Shown piece by piece: positions 33,120-45,379 of a stretch of 64,000 nt of DNA. The notes beneath the pieces were generated by a model. That model was not told the DNA's origin and made no database searches. It saw nothing but the letters and a program-made list of their open reading frames with translations. Position 1 is the first letter of the stretch. Each line of letters starts with the position of its first letter. Source of the DNA: Tenrec ecaudatus (Eukaryota; Chordata; Mammalia; Afrosoricida; Tenrecidae); assembly GCF_050624435.1 (NCBI RefSeq), contig NC_134537.1:122501586-122565585 (forward strand). Reading direction: 5' to 3'. A program made the position numbers and the translations under genes.

Positions 33120-34645
33120 AATTAACAGATGACCAATGGAGTAGTCAACAAAAGAAGCCATTGATGTCAGACTGAACCATTGAGTAAGTAATCACCTCGA
33201 TTGGAAGAAGGAGTCAAAGATTTACACAGTGACTCTGTGGTACTCAAATGATGCTGATTACTGGGGAGAGTCAGTGATGGCAAAGTGATGTCCACTTGAT
33301 CCTGTGAGTTTTAAATTAACAGGGGAAATGAAAAGATGCTCCAGATTCGGTAGGGATGGTTTAGTTCTTCTGAATATCCTTGTCTTTTGTGTAAGATGAG
33401 GTTTTATCATGGGATATTTTTGAAATAAAAATATGAGAACCTGTCTTTATGAAGTGAGAAGTGAAAGTGAAAGAAATATGGGAAGGGAGATTTAGATTAT
33501 CCACATGAAGTTCAGAAAACTTTAATATTGCTTGTAGCCTGCTATACTAGTCTAATTCTTGATCAAAAACTAGGTCTATGTAAGAGTTGACTTGAACCCT
33601 CCCCCCTACACAGTCCTTTAAATAGCCTACTTATGGCACTTAGTCAATTTTTTGCTGGGTTTTACTATTTTTCATTGCGGATATGTAAGTTTATGTTTAT
33701 TGGCACAGTATAGAAATGAGCTTTTAGCCACATGTTTCTCATAACTTACCAGGTTTATTGTTTACCCTTTTGTTAAAAAAAATTCATGTTTGAACTGTAC
33801 AAATACCCATCAAAGTAGCTTCTACAGTTTGGTAGAAGGACCCATATAGTATTGGCCATAACAGAATTGAAATCAACTGTAAAAGCCCTATTGTGTAGCC
33901 TCAGTATATCCTTGTTACTCACCTAAACTTGGAAATGTATTTGTCCACCCACGAACTCATTTTGTATTAATAGCATACTATGACTTTTCTTCTAGGATTG
34001 AGTCAATGGCTATAACAACAGCTCAAACAGTAAAGTATAAAAGACGACTGGGGCCTTTTTGTTCGGCTCTATATCAACGGTGGTTACCAGTTGGGACTGA
34101 GTTGACGTGATAGCGCCCCCACCCCCACAACAAAAATTCCATATATGGATTATGACAAAATTACAGTGTTCTGATGATAAAAGCAGATCTTTTTCTGTGT
34201 GTGAGTTCTAAAATATGCCTTTTAATTATCGAGAAAAAGTCAGATGAAGGAAGCCAAGACACCACGAACTTTGGAAATAAATAATCTAGATGCAAATCAT
34301 GACTCAGCCATTTACTACCTTTGGCAAATTACTTTATATCTAAGCATGACTTTCCTCTTCTACAATCTGAGATAAGAATTACTGTAGTCAATAGGGACAA
34401 TGTCCACTACAGGCTGGCATGCCGAATGTTTCCAGTATATCGTAGCTATGGTTGTTACTAAATAAAGTCATTATTAAATTAAGTACCCCTTTAATTATGA
34501 CCAGAGAGGCAATAATTCTGTTTCACACACCCCCAACCCAATGTAAATGCAATAAAAAATCAACTGTATACAGCAGCTTGTTAGCATTTTTTAAAAAGTG
34601 TTTCTGTAGAAATACCCCATCAACTTTCCTCAAACTGTTCTCTCC
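33120..34645. other. No recognised feature
   Basis: AT-rich unique-looking sequence with only short motif-free open frames. I see no gene or clear repeat. Confidence 0.45.
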
Positions 34646-34653
34646 ATACAGAC

Positions 34654-34843
34654 CAGTGGTTCTCTACCTTTCTAAGGCCGTGACCCTTTCATACAACTCT
34701 TCATGTGTGGCGAGCCACACCGTACAATGATGTTCATTGCTACTTCATCACTGTCATTTTGCTACTGTTATGAATTGGGCGACCCCTGTGAAAGGGTCGT
34801 TCGACCCCCAAAGGGGTCGCGACCCACAGGTTGAGAACTGCTG
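34654..34843. mobile_element. SPIN-like hAT non-autonomous DNA transposon
   Basis: The 190-bp element has terminal inverted repeats: left CAGTGGTTCTC, right GAGAACTGCTG (9 of 11 pair). It is flanked by 8-bp duplications atacagac (34,646-34,653) and atatagat (34,844-34,851) that differ by two C/T transitions. The inner part near the right end, gggtcgttcgacccccaaag then gggtcgcgacccacaggttg, is the signature of SPIN elements as I know them. SPIN spread horizontally into tenrec, bushbaby, bat, rodent, opossum, frog and lizard lineages. There is no transposase, so it was mobilised in trans. Confidence 0.8.
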
Positions 34844-34851
34844 ATATAGAT

Positions 34852-35615
34852 GGTCACATCTTTCTCCTGCGACATTGCTCAAGGTTTCAAATCTTAGTTT
34901 TGTAAAGTCATCGTCAAACACTTTAACCACTGTGCTACCAGGGCTCAACCAGCGGAGAGAGCATAAAAGTGTATGCAAGTGAATGTAGCTAGTGATCTGT
35001 TTATTAACTGGTTAATGTTTAACAACCTGATCTCTGCGACAGTGGTAGAGAGAGAAAAATGAGAGGCAGAGTTTGTATACATACTTTTATGTATATCAAT
35101 CTTTCTATAGCTAGCTAGCTAGCTAGATTTAAATAGATATACACATATCTACTTTACATATATAGCTATGCTCACAAAATATGTTAGCATAAAAGATCCA
35201 TTGCATGTAATTTAAAAATAATATTAAAATAAAAATCATAAAATAAAAAATGTGTCAGATTAACAACATATTATTTCTTAAGGAGTAACCTTAGATGTTA
35301 TTGTTGTTACGTGCCTTTGGGTGGGAACCTTGGATATAAAGTAGAAAATAATATCTGAGAGTACTCAGGTGCTATTATAGCCAGGTGCCAATATGGCCCA
35401 AGGTATCTGACCTGTACCAGTTTGGTTCAAGTGACACTGTACTATTGGCATTGCGTTTATTTGAAGATGTTTGAGAGACTGAAGAAGACATCTTTTAAAA
35501 GTAAAGTTGTGTGTATAACACTAATTGTGATAGTAGTTATTGTTATTATCATACAAAAGTTAGACCGGTGACCAAATTACATTCTCAAACATCACCGCTC
35601 TCAACTAGTCTTAAA
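34852..35615. other. AT-rich stretch with a (TAGC)n tract
   Basis: A short TAGC tetranucleotide repeat lies at 35,107-35,127. Nothing else is recognised. Confidence 0.45.
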
Positions 35616-35621
35616 CGTTAA

Positions 35622-35795
35622 ACCAAACTCACTGCTATGGAGTTGGTTCTGAGTCACGCTACACTGTAGGACAGAGTGAGAACTGAGTCTGTGGTGGGCA
35701 GAGAGCAGCCTCTTTCCCATGGAGCTGGTGGGGGATAGAATTGCTGTCCCACGGGAGCAGCCCAACCAGTAACCCTTACATCACCAGGGCTCAAA
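35622..35795 (-). repeat. AfroSINE, minus orientation
   Basis: It begins aaaccaaactcactgctatgg, then cactgtaggacagagtgag, and ends aacccttacatcaccagggctc: a near complete reverse copy. A second head fragment (gctatgccaccagagcccc) lies at about 35,920-35,941. Confidence 0.75.
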
Positions 35796-36724
35796 TTGTG
35801 ATGGCTTCAGAAGCGGGAAATGTTTGAAAGTGCATCTTAAAAGTTCTGAGTGCAGCCAAGCATGTCTTTCACATGATTTTTTGCTCACTTAAAGTGCTTA
35901 TTTATCTCTCTCTCTGGTAACCGCTATGCCACCAGAGCCCCCTTATTTGCACAGTTCCACAAGGGCCAGTCACCTGCCGGGTGGTGGTGGGGGGCACAGG
36001 CCACGGCTGCTCACAGGATTGCACCGACTTGAGGCATCTTGCTGTGTTTCGTGATCCTCCACAAAAATCCTATCAGCAGACATTTCTGAGTAAGATTTAT
36101 TTTTATACCAAAGAAAACGGACATCTATAACATACTCAAAGAAAGAAGAGGTGAGCCAAAGACTTAGAGAATATTGCTCATGAGAATAACACTATCAAAT
36201 GACATAATTTCTAATCATCACAGTGGAAGTCAGAGACATGAATAGCAGAGCCGTAGTAAGACATTTCACACCACCTCACCACCTAACAACAATTCTTATA
36301 TTGAAACCCACCACGAAATGGCTTACACAGTTGTAGAAGTAGGTTCAAGTCCATAGATCAGAGGTAAACTTAAGAAGTTTCTCTGACTCCTGACGCTTCC
36401 GAAGCTGAGGAATGGGAAACAGGATGGAGAAGCAGGAAAGTCACAGGCAGGTGGGTACGAAGGTTAATGATAAATTCGGGTTGGCAGTCGGCTGGCGGCT
36501 CCTGTGATTGGCAGGCGACCCAACAGGAAAACGACAACCAGACCCAGAATCCTGATCCGGTCAGAGGCAAAGAGGCCACAGGGAGCTTTGCTCTATAAAG
36601 CATTTATCTGATTTGATCGACAGGTAGGACAGCATGCCCACCTTCACCCAAGTATGTCTTCATGTCTAGTTGCCCTAAACTGTAACCATCCCAGTAGCAG
36701 TTAGAGACATGGATCAAATAAAAA

Positions 36725-36900
36725 TCCACACCCACTGCCACGGAGGCAATTCTGATTCATAGCGACCCTCTACAGCGCGAGGTCGAACATGCTCCAGTGA
36801 GTCTTTGAGTCTGTAATTCTTCATGGAGTAGAAAACTCCATCTTTCACTCACTCACTCACTCACTCACTCACTCACTCACTCACTCACGTGGAATCAGTT
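36725..36900 (-). repeat. AfroSINE, minus orientation, with a (CTCA)n tract
   Basis: The words cccactgccacggaggcaat, ctgattcatagcgaccctc and gtctgtaattcttcatgg are reverse SINE. The copy then runs into a (CTCA)n microsatellite at 36,845-36,888 that has expanded within or replaced its remainder. Confidence 0.75.
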
Positions 36901-37034
36901 CAGGCTCAAGGTGAAGTTCATGTCACCATAGGACTGAACAGTAGTTGTTGTACCCAATTCCACCACAAGATGGACACCTAGAATAATTTACAAGAAGTGA
37001 CAGACTGAGAAAACCTTGCTTTATTTTCAAAATA

Positions 37035-37145
37035 GGAGCCTTGGTGGTGTAGTGGATTCTGGTATGTTTGGGCAGTTAGCAAACTGCAAGGTCAGCAGTT
37101 TGAAACTATTAGCTGCTCTATAAGAGAAAGACAAGGCTCCGGAAA
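37035..37145 (+). repeat. AfroSINE 5' half
   Basis: It begins aggagccttggtggtgtagtg and includes aaggtcagcagtttgaaac and gctctataagagaaagac, the tRNA-like head and part of the body. Confidence 0.7.
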
Positions 37146-37834
37146 AAATATTATAGCTTTGGGAACCAAGGTGCAGGAAAAGGCGCTCCCCCCCTGCCCC
37201 CAAGCTTCCAAGGTTTTGTGCCCTCCTTGTTCCAGTCCTACAGAGACCTCCCTTGGCCCTGCTCAGTCCAGGTTTCCCTAGCAGAGGGGTTCACATTAGG
37301 CTCATTCAAGGTTGCAGGAAGCCTCTCCCACTGGATTACACACACGTTCCCCATGCAGTCTGTCTTCTGGGTTTTGTCACATTTATCCCCCGGGTTAAAA
37401 AGTCTCTGTACCAGTAGTTCTTCAATAAGCATTCACTGCATTCTAACAATTGACTTTGTTTTAAGAATGCTTTTCCAGATGCTAAAATCATGACTTGCAT
37501 GAGGCTATAAACATCTATCAGGGGTTGATTCAATTCAATTAATTTAATATTAAAACTGACTCACCATTCAATAATTTTAGGCAACTTAATAAAGGAATGC
37601 TAAGATATGTTTGCTGGGCCAAATAAAAAACAAATTAATGCCCAATAGGATAAGAAACCATCAATTTTGTGATCCCGTTTTCCATGGGCAGAATTATTTG
37701 TATGCTTATCATTCAAAAAGTACAAATTGCATCAGCTTGTCCAGAGTTTAAAGATCTCAATCCACAGAAAACCAATAAAAGTCTCAGGATAACCTTACAC
37801 TGAAAACAAACAAAAAGCCTAGTTTGTTTGTACC

Positions 37835-38830
37835 GTGGTGGCTTGTGTGTGGCGGTGAGGCTGGAAGCTCTGTCACTGGTATTTCAAATGCCAGCAGGGT
37901 CCCCCAAAGTGAACAGGTTTCAGCAGAGCTTCCAGACTAGGATCAGATTAAGAAGAAGGAATCAACTGGCCCCTTCGTTGAAAGCAGCCACAGAAAACAT
38001 GGTCAGATACTGAAGGCCTAATGAATGGAAGCTGAACTTTGTGGGTGATAGTCCTGGAGGAGGGGCCCCGCAGGTGGGAAGGCTCTTGAAATGTTACTGA
38101 GCAGGAGCTGTGTTCTCTGAGTAGAGTGGGCCGTGGTGACAGGAATGGCGTGAAGCCTGTGGAGTGGAGTCTTGAGTGCCATCTAACCAGAACTTGGAAT
38201 GTAAGAAGTATGAATCTAGGAAAACTGGAGTAGTCAAAACTGAAATGGAATGCTTAAAGACCAATGTACTAGGCAGTACTGAGTGGAAATGGACTGGTGG
38301 GTATTGGCCATTTTGAATCAGAAAATCATGTGCTTTACTATGCCTGGAAGACACACTCAAGAGAAAAGGCATTGCACTCATTGTCCTAAAGGACATTTCA
38401 AGGTCTCTCTTGAAGCACAATGCAGTCTGTGATAGGATTATCTCCATTAACCTTCAAGAAAATCCAATCATTACAAGTGCTATTAAAACTTAAGCACCCC
38501 CAAACCCCACAAAACTCAAGCACCTACCACATCAGCTAATGATGAAGAAATTGAATAATTCGACCAATGTTTTCAGTCTGAAATTGATCAAACATGCAAT
38601 CAAGATGCATTGATAATTATTGGTGATTGGAATGAAGAAGTTGGAAACAAAGAGAAGGAACAGTAATTTAAAAATATGGACTTGGTGATAGAAATAAAGC
38701 TGAAGCTCACATAGAATTTTCAAAGATGAACAATTTGTTCATAGCAAATACCTTTTCTAACAACACAAAAGGCCCCTCTGCCATGGATTTCCCCCGATAG
38801 AATACACAGAAATCAAATTGGAAATCAAAT
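37835..38830 (+). mobile_element. RTE LINE 5' end with endonuclease remnant
   Basis: It begins at the element's 5' end (gtggtggcttgtgtgtggcgg, gcttccagactaggatc). At about 38,180 the apurinic endonuclease begins (acttggaatgtaagaagtatg); conserved words are scattered over shifted frames, ending with IIIGDWNEEVGNK at about 38,610-38,650, the metal/catalytic Asp-Trp-Asn motif. It is full of stops and truncated at about 38,830, where the poly(A)-tailed family begins. Confidence 0.75.
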
Positions 38831-38834
38831 AGAA

Positions 38835-39725
38835 TAATGTGTCAAGCACATTTGTACATATGTTGTCATCATCACTCTGAAAACAATTTCTACCTGAGCC
38901 CTTGGTATCAGCTCATTTCCCCCCTCACCGCGCCCTCAGGAACCCTTGATAATTCATAAATTATTTTTTTCTTCATATCTTACACCAACCGCTGTCTCCC
39001 TTCACCCACTTTTCTGCCGTCCGTCCCCCTGGGAGGGGGTTATATGTAGATTATTGTGATTGGTTCCCTCCTTCCCCTTCCCCTGTCCTTTACCCTCCTG
39101 GTATCGGTACTCTCATTATTGGTCCTGAGGGGTTGATCTGTACTGGATTCTCTGTGTTTCAAGCTCTTTTCTGTTCCCATGTACATGCTCTGGTCTAGCC
39201 AGATTTGTAAGGTAGAATTGGGGTCATCATAGTGGGGCTGGGGGTAGCATTAAAGAACTAGAGGAAAGTTGTATATTTTAATGGTGCTATACTGCAACCT
39301 GACTGGCTTGTCTTCCTCCCTGAGCCCCTTCTGTAAGGGGATGTCCAGTTGCCTCCAGATGGGCTTTGGGTCTCCACTCTGCATGCCCCTCATTCACAAT
39401 TATATGATTTTTTGTTCTGGGTCTTTGATGGCTGATACCTGATCCTGTGGACACCTCGTGATCACACAGGCTGGTGTGCTTCTTCCATGTGGGTATGTTG
39501 TTTCTCAGCTAGATGGCCATCTGTTTATCTTCAAACGTTTAAGACCCCAGATGCTATATCTTTTGACAGCCGGGCACCATCAGCATTTTTCACCACACTT
39601 GCTTATGTACCCATTGTGTCTTCGGCAATCGTGTCAGAAAGGTGAGCATCACAGAATTCCTGGTTAGTAGAACAAAGTGTTTTTGCATTGAGGGAGTACT
39701 TAAGTAGGGGCTCCACCGTGAGACA
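38835..39725 (-). mobile_element. Poly(A)-tailed element, minus orientation (copy 2)
   Basis: It shares long runs with the other copies: acccacttttctgccgtccg, gtcctgaggggttgatctgt, agctagatggccatctg and gcattgagggagtacttaag. It lacks the poly(A)-proximal 60 bp or so, and no reading frame is conserved between copies. Confidence 0.75.
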
Positions 39726-39789
39726 CGATGTCCCTAACTGACCCATAGCGCTATGGGGGACAACACTTCCCTTTGGCTGCAACAGTGGG

Positions 39790-39892
39790 CTAAAACACAA
39801 CTGTGGGGACAGTGCTGGTCTGGGCAGTGTTTCATTCAGTTAGGGTGACCATGAGTCAGAACCAACTCAAGGGCACCGAACAACAACAGCAT
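39790..39892 (+). repeat. SINE/RTE shared 3' tail
   Basis: The words ttagggtgaccatgagtcag and aactcaagggcaccgaacaa lead into aacaaca. This is the tail common to the AfroSINE and the RTE LINE; which of the two it came from cannot be told. Confidence 0.6.
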
Positions 39893-39894
39893 AA

Positions 39895-40090
39895 CTCTCC
39901 ATCACTGCCATCAACACACGCTGACTCCGAGTGACCCTACTGCATGGGGCAGACGAACCCTGTGAGTTTCTGAGATTAGAACCCTTTACAGGAGTAGAAA
40001 GTCCCATCTTTGCCCTGCAGAGTAGCTGGTGGTTTCAAACGATTGACCTTGCGGTTCCCAGCTCCATGAAGAATCACTGGGCCCCAAGTC
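39895..40090 (-). repeat. AfroSINE, minus orientation
   Basis: The words tccgagtgaccctactgcat, ctgtgagtttctgagatt, ggtggtttcaaacgattgac and gccccaagtc fit the reverse consensus. Confidence 0.75.
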
Positions 40091-40099
40091 TCCCAGGGG

Positions 40100-40182
40100 C
40101 TATTATTTATATATTATTACTGAATCCAGAAATTGAGAAATGACAAAATATGTAGCTAGGAATCTCTGTTCTTTCTAACACA

Positions 40183-40217
<35 letters not shown>

Positions 40218-41835
40218 TACAGAACCCACATAAAGATACTGTAGGGACCTAATTAATACCTGGGCAATCTTCAGCCAAACAGAATTCTGGCTGATTACCT
40301 GAAAATTCCCCACTTCCCAGGAGCAGCGGAGACAGAAGAGGCCAGAAAAAATATAAGATCCAGAAAGGAGAGAGTAAAAATTATAGAACTGGAGGAAATC
40401 AGGGAAACAAGGATAAATTTCTTAAGAGTTAACTTATTCTTAAGAGTCAGTTTGTTGTTCTGCCCTGGATCTGTTTTCTCATTCCCAACAGGGCCCCTGT
40501 TCATTTTTTTTCCTGGCTGGCTCATTCGTTGTCCTCAGCTCACCCTGCTGGTGCGTCTCACGCGAGAACTCTGCCCTGCAAGGGACCCCTTTCTATGGCC
40601 TCTTGCACAGGCAGCTGTGGGAGGCACTTCAAGGAGGCAACCTGGCTTCAGCAGGCACAGTGTTCGTTTGCCTAAAGAAACACCGCAGGCCTCACAAGAA
40701 CTTTTCCGGGAAGGAGGGCCAGCGTGCTGTCTTTCGTTGAGCTGTCGACTTCTGTCATCCAATGCTTCCTTCCCGAGGCCCAGGATGTTGAAGAAAGAAG
40801 CCCTTCTAAATCAAACTGTCCAATGATGCTCTGGAGGCCAGCAAAGAGTCGTGCCGACCTAACATTGTTTTAGTTATATTTCTCATCTTGATAAGCGCGA
40901 TAGAAAGAGCATTATGGGATGATATAGACCTATATAAAACAGAATCCTTCTGAGCAGGAATAGAACCCACTTGAGGACTGACTGAAAAATGCTTGTGACC
41001 TAAGGAACAATGAGGGAAAATCCTCCCTCCCTCCAGCCCCAACTTCCCAGAATTTGCTAAGAGGAAGCAGTCTATACTTTAAAAAGAGAATGGAAGAAGA
41101 GAAAGCACGGAGGCAGTGCTAGCAAGTCTACTGCGACTCCTGCCCTTCCCACCTGTGTCCAAGCAGAACTATGCTCCAAAGTGGTTTGCATGGCTGGTTT
41201 CTCAGAAGTAGATCCCTGCCCGCACCCCGCACCTCCTTTCTCATTCTTCTTTGCATAGACTTAAACTTCTAATATTTCCTTCAGCACTGAGTTTCTTAAT
41301 AGCTTGTACGATCCAGGTTTTTCACAGAATTCTCAGGCATTGATTTATCATCTAAGGGAAATGTGCAAAAATATTCTCTTTGTGTTGCGGCTGAAAATTT
41401 GCTGCCAATTAAGTTATTGTGAGATAAACTTGCTTCTCACAGCATCCATGCGTAGGGAATGGCAGGTCCTGGTGCCAGGAGCCACTCAGATGGAGTCTTT
41501 GTAAACTGTGTTCAACACCACTTCAACGTCTGCGGCATTTCCTCCTCTGAGCAGGACAAACAATCTCACAGCAGCATGTTGTCCTCTTACATCGGCCATC
41601 ACACAAAACGAGGTTCAAGCAAAACTACTTTTAGGAAAAAATTCACTGTGACCAGAGAGAACCTTCCCAGGCAATACCAGTGGGTGCACTAACTCAGAGT
41701 GAGCTGCTTGATGCTTGTCTGGGGTGGGGGGTGGGTGAGAAATGTGTACTACAGAAGCTCCGCCCATTGGGAACTTTTTTTTCCAGTTTGGGGGGAGTAC
41801 TCCCTCATATGTCTGACATGACATTTAAATATTCT
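40100..41835. other. No gene recognised; (CA)n microsatellite
   Basis: A CA dinucleotide repeat lies at 40,178-40,217. The rest is unique-looking and somewhat GC-richer around 40,450-40,830, where open frames occur on both strands without recognisable motifs. Confidence 0.45.
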
Positions 41836-41839
41836 AACA

Positions 41840-42039
41840 CAGCACTGGTGGTGTAGTGGGTAACCAGTTGCACTGTGGACTACAAGGAAGGCAGTTCGAA
41901 CCCACTAGTCTCTCAAAGGAAGGAAACTGTGGCTTTCTGCTCCCATAGAGATTTACAGCCCCGGGAAATCCAGCAAGGCACTTCCAGTCTGTCCTATAGG
42001 GTCCCCATAAGTTAGAATCAACTGGATAGCAGTGAGTTT
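41840..42039 (+). repeat. AfroSINE, plus orientation
   Basis: The words agcactggtggtgtagtggg, aaggcagttcgaacccact, gtctgtcctatagggtcccc and aactggatagcagtgagttt make a near full-length copy. Confidence 0.8.
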
Positions 42040-42110
42040 ATCCAAGTATAGAAGCAAAAAGAATAAAGCTAACTTATACAGCATTCCCCAAACCAAGGTG
42101 CCCCATGCAC

Positions 42111-42353
42111 CTGACTCACCCGACCTCGCTCCACAACTTTTTTGTGTCCACAAATGCAGAGGGACATGAAAGAACAGTGATTTGAAGATGTAGAAGAGGT
42201 GACGAAAAAAACAAGGGAGTTGCTGTCAGCAATCAGAACAGAGGAGTTTCAAAAACTCCAAGAATGGAATCATAGATTTGACAAACATATTAAATGTAAT
42301 GGAGAATACTTTGAAGGTTATAAGGTTGTTTTAGAAAACAATCTAAATGCATA
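42111..42353 (+). pseudogene. Mariner-type transposase C-terminal remnant
   Basis: DSPDLAP near 42,112 is the third-aspartate motif of mariner transposases (D34D). After a frameshift the frame continues with FEDVEEVTKKT and ends CNGEYFEG, the usual C-terminal signature, followed by a stop at about 42,351. It has one internal stop and one frameshift. No inverted repeats were identified, so only the 3' part of an old element is left. Confidence 0.7.
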
Positions 42354-42439
42354 GCATTGGGGTAAGGGGAAAACATCCATTTTTTTTGGGGGGGGTAGCC
42401 CCTCATATATTAATTTTTACCAGATAATGGTTACATGAG

Positions 42440-43040
42440 TACAATTTACTTGTCTATTTCCTTCTTCCCTGCTTGAAATGCACACAAACTTCCACAGTCT
42501 AATTGTTAAAGGGTCTGCTGTTAGAGTGAGCCTGGGGGACTGACATGGTTCCTTCTGCTTAGTCTCATTGTACTGGCAGCTTACCTGTACCCAAGCTTAC
42601 TTGTCAGAACTAGGTCATCAATACTGCTTTGCACTAAGTTTAGGGGTCTCCCTGAATACCTTCGAACAACTGTGCTTGGTGCTAGGAGCGCATCATCTAC
42701 TCTGGCACGTCCTTATTATGCAATGAGAGTAGCCGAGCTCATCAAGCTGCACATTCAGGTTTGATTGTGTAACACTGCAGTGCTAGGAAGGTATCAGGAA
42801 CATGGTGTTTCAACATGAAACACTAGATGGAGCAACAAGATAATTATTTTTCATTTAAGTCCCAAAGTCAATTTAAAGGCAATACCAGCAAAATAATATT
42901 TTATTCTAGAAAACTTGTCATTTTAAATGTTAAGCTAGGTTGTTAGCTTTTACTTTTAGTAAAAGAAAGTTTTGGATTTTAACACCATAAAGTGTTTCAT
43001 AATGGTTTATATTAGTAGATGAGTAAAATAGGCTAACCAG
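42440..43040. other. No recognised feature
   Basis: Unique-looking AT-rich sequence just after the mariner remnant; it may include that element's decayed end. Confidence 0.4.
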
Positions 43041-43044
43041 AGAT

Positions 43045-43225
43045 TAGTTCAATGCCTTTCAGTCACTTCTGACGCACGGTGACCCCGTAGGGCAGAGCAC
43101 AACTGTGCCTGTGAGTTCTCTAGGCTGTAAGTCTTTATGGGAGAAAGTAGCCTCACCTTTCTCACACAGAGAAACTGGTGGGTTTGAACTACCGACTATG
43201 AGATTAGCAGCCCAGGCGTCACCCA
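43045..43225 (-). repeat. AfroSINE, minus orientation
   Basis: The words gcacggtgaccccgtagggc, ctctaggctgtaagtctttat, ggtgggtttgaactaccgac and gattagcagccca are the reverse SINE. Confidence 0.75.
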
Positions 43226-43504
43226 AACCAGAGGTTAAGATACGTGATTTTGTTTCTTCTTCCTTCGCTTTGTCTTCTCGTTTTCTCTCTTTGGACCTGC
43301 ATTATACCTTAAGAGCTGGGTCTTTTTACAAAACTAGGAGAAAGAGAGACTCTTCCTCCTCGTTAAAACAAAAACAAACATATGGCTGACATTTCTATGC
43401 CTATGGTAACAGGCTACCACACATGGGTCAGAATAGAACTATGCATCCTAGGATTTTGAATGAACTTTTTTTTCTTAAAAAAAAAAAAAAGCTTTTCTCT
43501 TAGG

Positions 43505-43580
43505 TGCCTGTAAGTGAACTAGAGTCTCCAACACGTTTGTCAGCAGGTGAGCATATTAACTATCTGTACCACCAAGGCCA
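43505..43580 (-). repeat. AfroSINE head fragment
   Basis: The words gtcagcaggtgagcatatta and ctgtaccaccaaggcc fit the tRNA-like end of a reverse SINE. Confidence 0.5.
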
Positions 43581-43699
43581 GGAGTTGGAATCCAAGTTAC
43601 AGACAACAAAATCCATATGTTTGTTTGTTTATATGAAAGTAGCAGGTGAGTGACATCACTGTTAATGTCACATCCATATGTTGGATTACATTTCTTCTA

Positions 43700-43840
43700 G
43701 GTCTGATGGTTTTGTAAGAGAAACTTTGGTCTGCCAACCACAGGGCTGGCAGTGCAAACTCACCAGACAGACACTCTGTGGAAGAAAGAAGAGGCTGTCC
43801 ACTTTTGATAAGATTTATAGCCTCAAAGGGAATCTATAGA
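43700..43840 (+). repeat. AfroSINE fragment, plus orientation
   Basis: The words tgccaaccacagggctggca, cactctgtggaagaaag and gataagatttatagcctc fit the SINE body; the copy is highly degenerate. Confidence 0.5.
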
Positions 43841-43859
43841 GGTTTAATCTATATAGGCA

Positions 43860-44880
43860 ATTACATATGAAAATATATTTATATATGATGGTGGGGAACT
43901 AGATCGATGTACATGTATTTATAGGTTTAGTATTAAGGAAGCAGATGGACATTGGGCCTCTACTCAAGTACTCCCTCAATACAAGAATATTTTGGTCTAT
44001 TAACCTGGCATTCCATGATGCTCACCTTCCTGACACGATTCCTGAAGACAATGTGGGTACATAAGCAAATGTAGTGAAGAAAACGGATGATGCCCAGCTA
44101 TCAAAAGATATAGTGCCTGGGCTCTTAAAGGCTTGAAGATAAACAAGCGGCCATCTAACCAAGAAGCAACAAAGTCCACATGGAAGAAGCATATCAGTCA
44201 GGTATCAGGCATCAAAGACCCCAAACAAAAAAAATATATTAATGTGAATAAGGGGAGTGCAGAGTGGACACCCAAAGCCCATCTGTAAGGAATTAGACAT
44301 CCTGTTACAGAAGGGTCGTGGGACCAGCCAGTCAGGGTGTAGTATAGCACCGATGAAACATAGAACTTTCCTCTAATCTTTCATGCTTCCTCCCCACTAC
44401 TATCTTGACCCCAATCCTACCTTACAAATCTGCCTAGAACAGAGCATGTACACGGGTACAGATAAGAGCTGGAAACACAGGGAATCCAGCACAAACAAAC
44501 CCTACAGGACCAATAATGAGAGTTGTAATACCAGGAAGGTAAGGGGAAGGTGGGGTGGGAAAGGGGAACCGATCACAATGATCTACCTATAACCCCCTCC
44601 CAAGGTGATGGACAACAGAAAAGTAGGTGAATGGAGACATAAGTCAGTGTAAGACATGAAAAAAATAATAATTTATAAATTATCAAGGTTTCATGAAGGA
44701 GGGAGGAGGGGGGAGGGAAGTGAAAAATATTGAGATGCTGATACCAAGGGCTCAAGTAGAAAGAAAATGTTTTGAAAATGATGATGGTAACAAATATACA
44801 AATGTGCTTGACAAAAATCAATGGCTGCATGGGTTGTGATAAAGTTATGTGAGCCCCCAGTAAAATGATTAATTAAAACA
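43860..44880 (+). mobile_element. Poly(A)-tailed element (copy 3)
   Basis: The order is gcagatggacattgggcctc, caagaatattttggtct, gcggccatctaaccaagaag, catggaagaagcatatcag, accccctcccaaggtgatgg, tcatgaaggagggaggag and gagcccccagtaaaatg, followed by an A-rich tail. The usual AATAAA is AGTAAA here. Confidence 0.75.
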
Positions 44881-45379
44881 AAGAAAGAAAAAGAAAAGTG
44901 ATTCTATTTGGAAGGTTGGGGGATATAAGAATAAATGAGGGCAAAGAAGTTGGTAAATATGTTGATTTAAAAAAGGGTAACATTAAAACACGGAGGATCT
45001 AAGAAACAATATAAATTCCTAGAAGAAAATAAACAGTTAAAAGTGCTCTAAGTTTCTTGTGTTACCTAGGAGGAAGTGAAAAGCAATGGTTAACTATAGA
45101 CTTTAATCATTTAACTGTTCCTATTATAGTCCCTAATGTATCCACAAAAAAAGGGGAGGAAAGGTATATCCTTTACTAACTAGACAAGGAAAAAAAATGG
45201 AATTATAATTAATGCAAACAAATATAAGAAAGGGGAAATATGTAACTAAGGATAGATTGCAGAAACAGTAAACAAGATGAGTAATTTAAAGCCAAATATT
45301 TCAATAAGTTGACATGTTCAAAGTTGACATGCCTGAAGGGAAAAGATTTATCAATCAAAAGTTTTACAGATTAACCCAC

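Noticed and set aside
36845..36888. Regular short repeats that might suggest an array with spacers
   Set aside because: It is a simple (CTCA)n microsatellite; there are no spacers and this is a eukaryotic genome.
40452..40826. 124-codon open frame in a slightly GC-rich stretch
   Set aside because: Overlapping open frames exist on the other strand, no domain or signal is recognisable, and no exon boundaries stand out.
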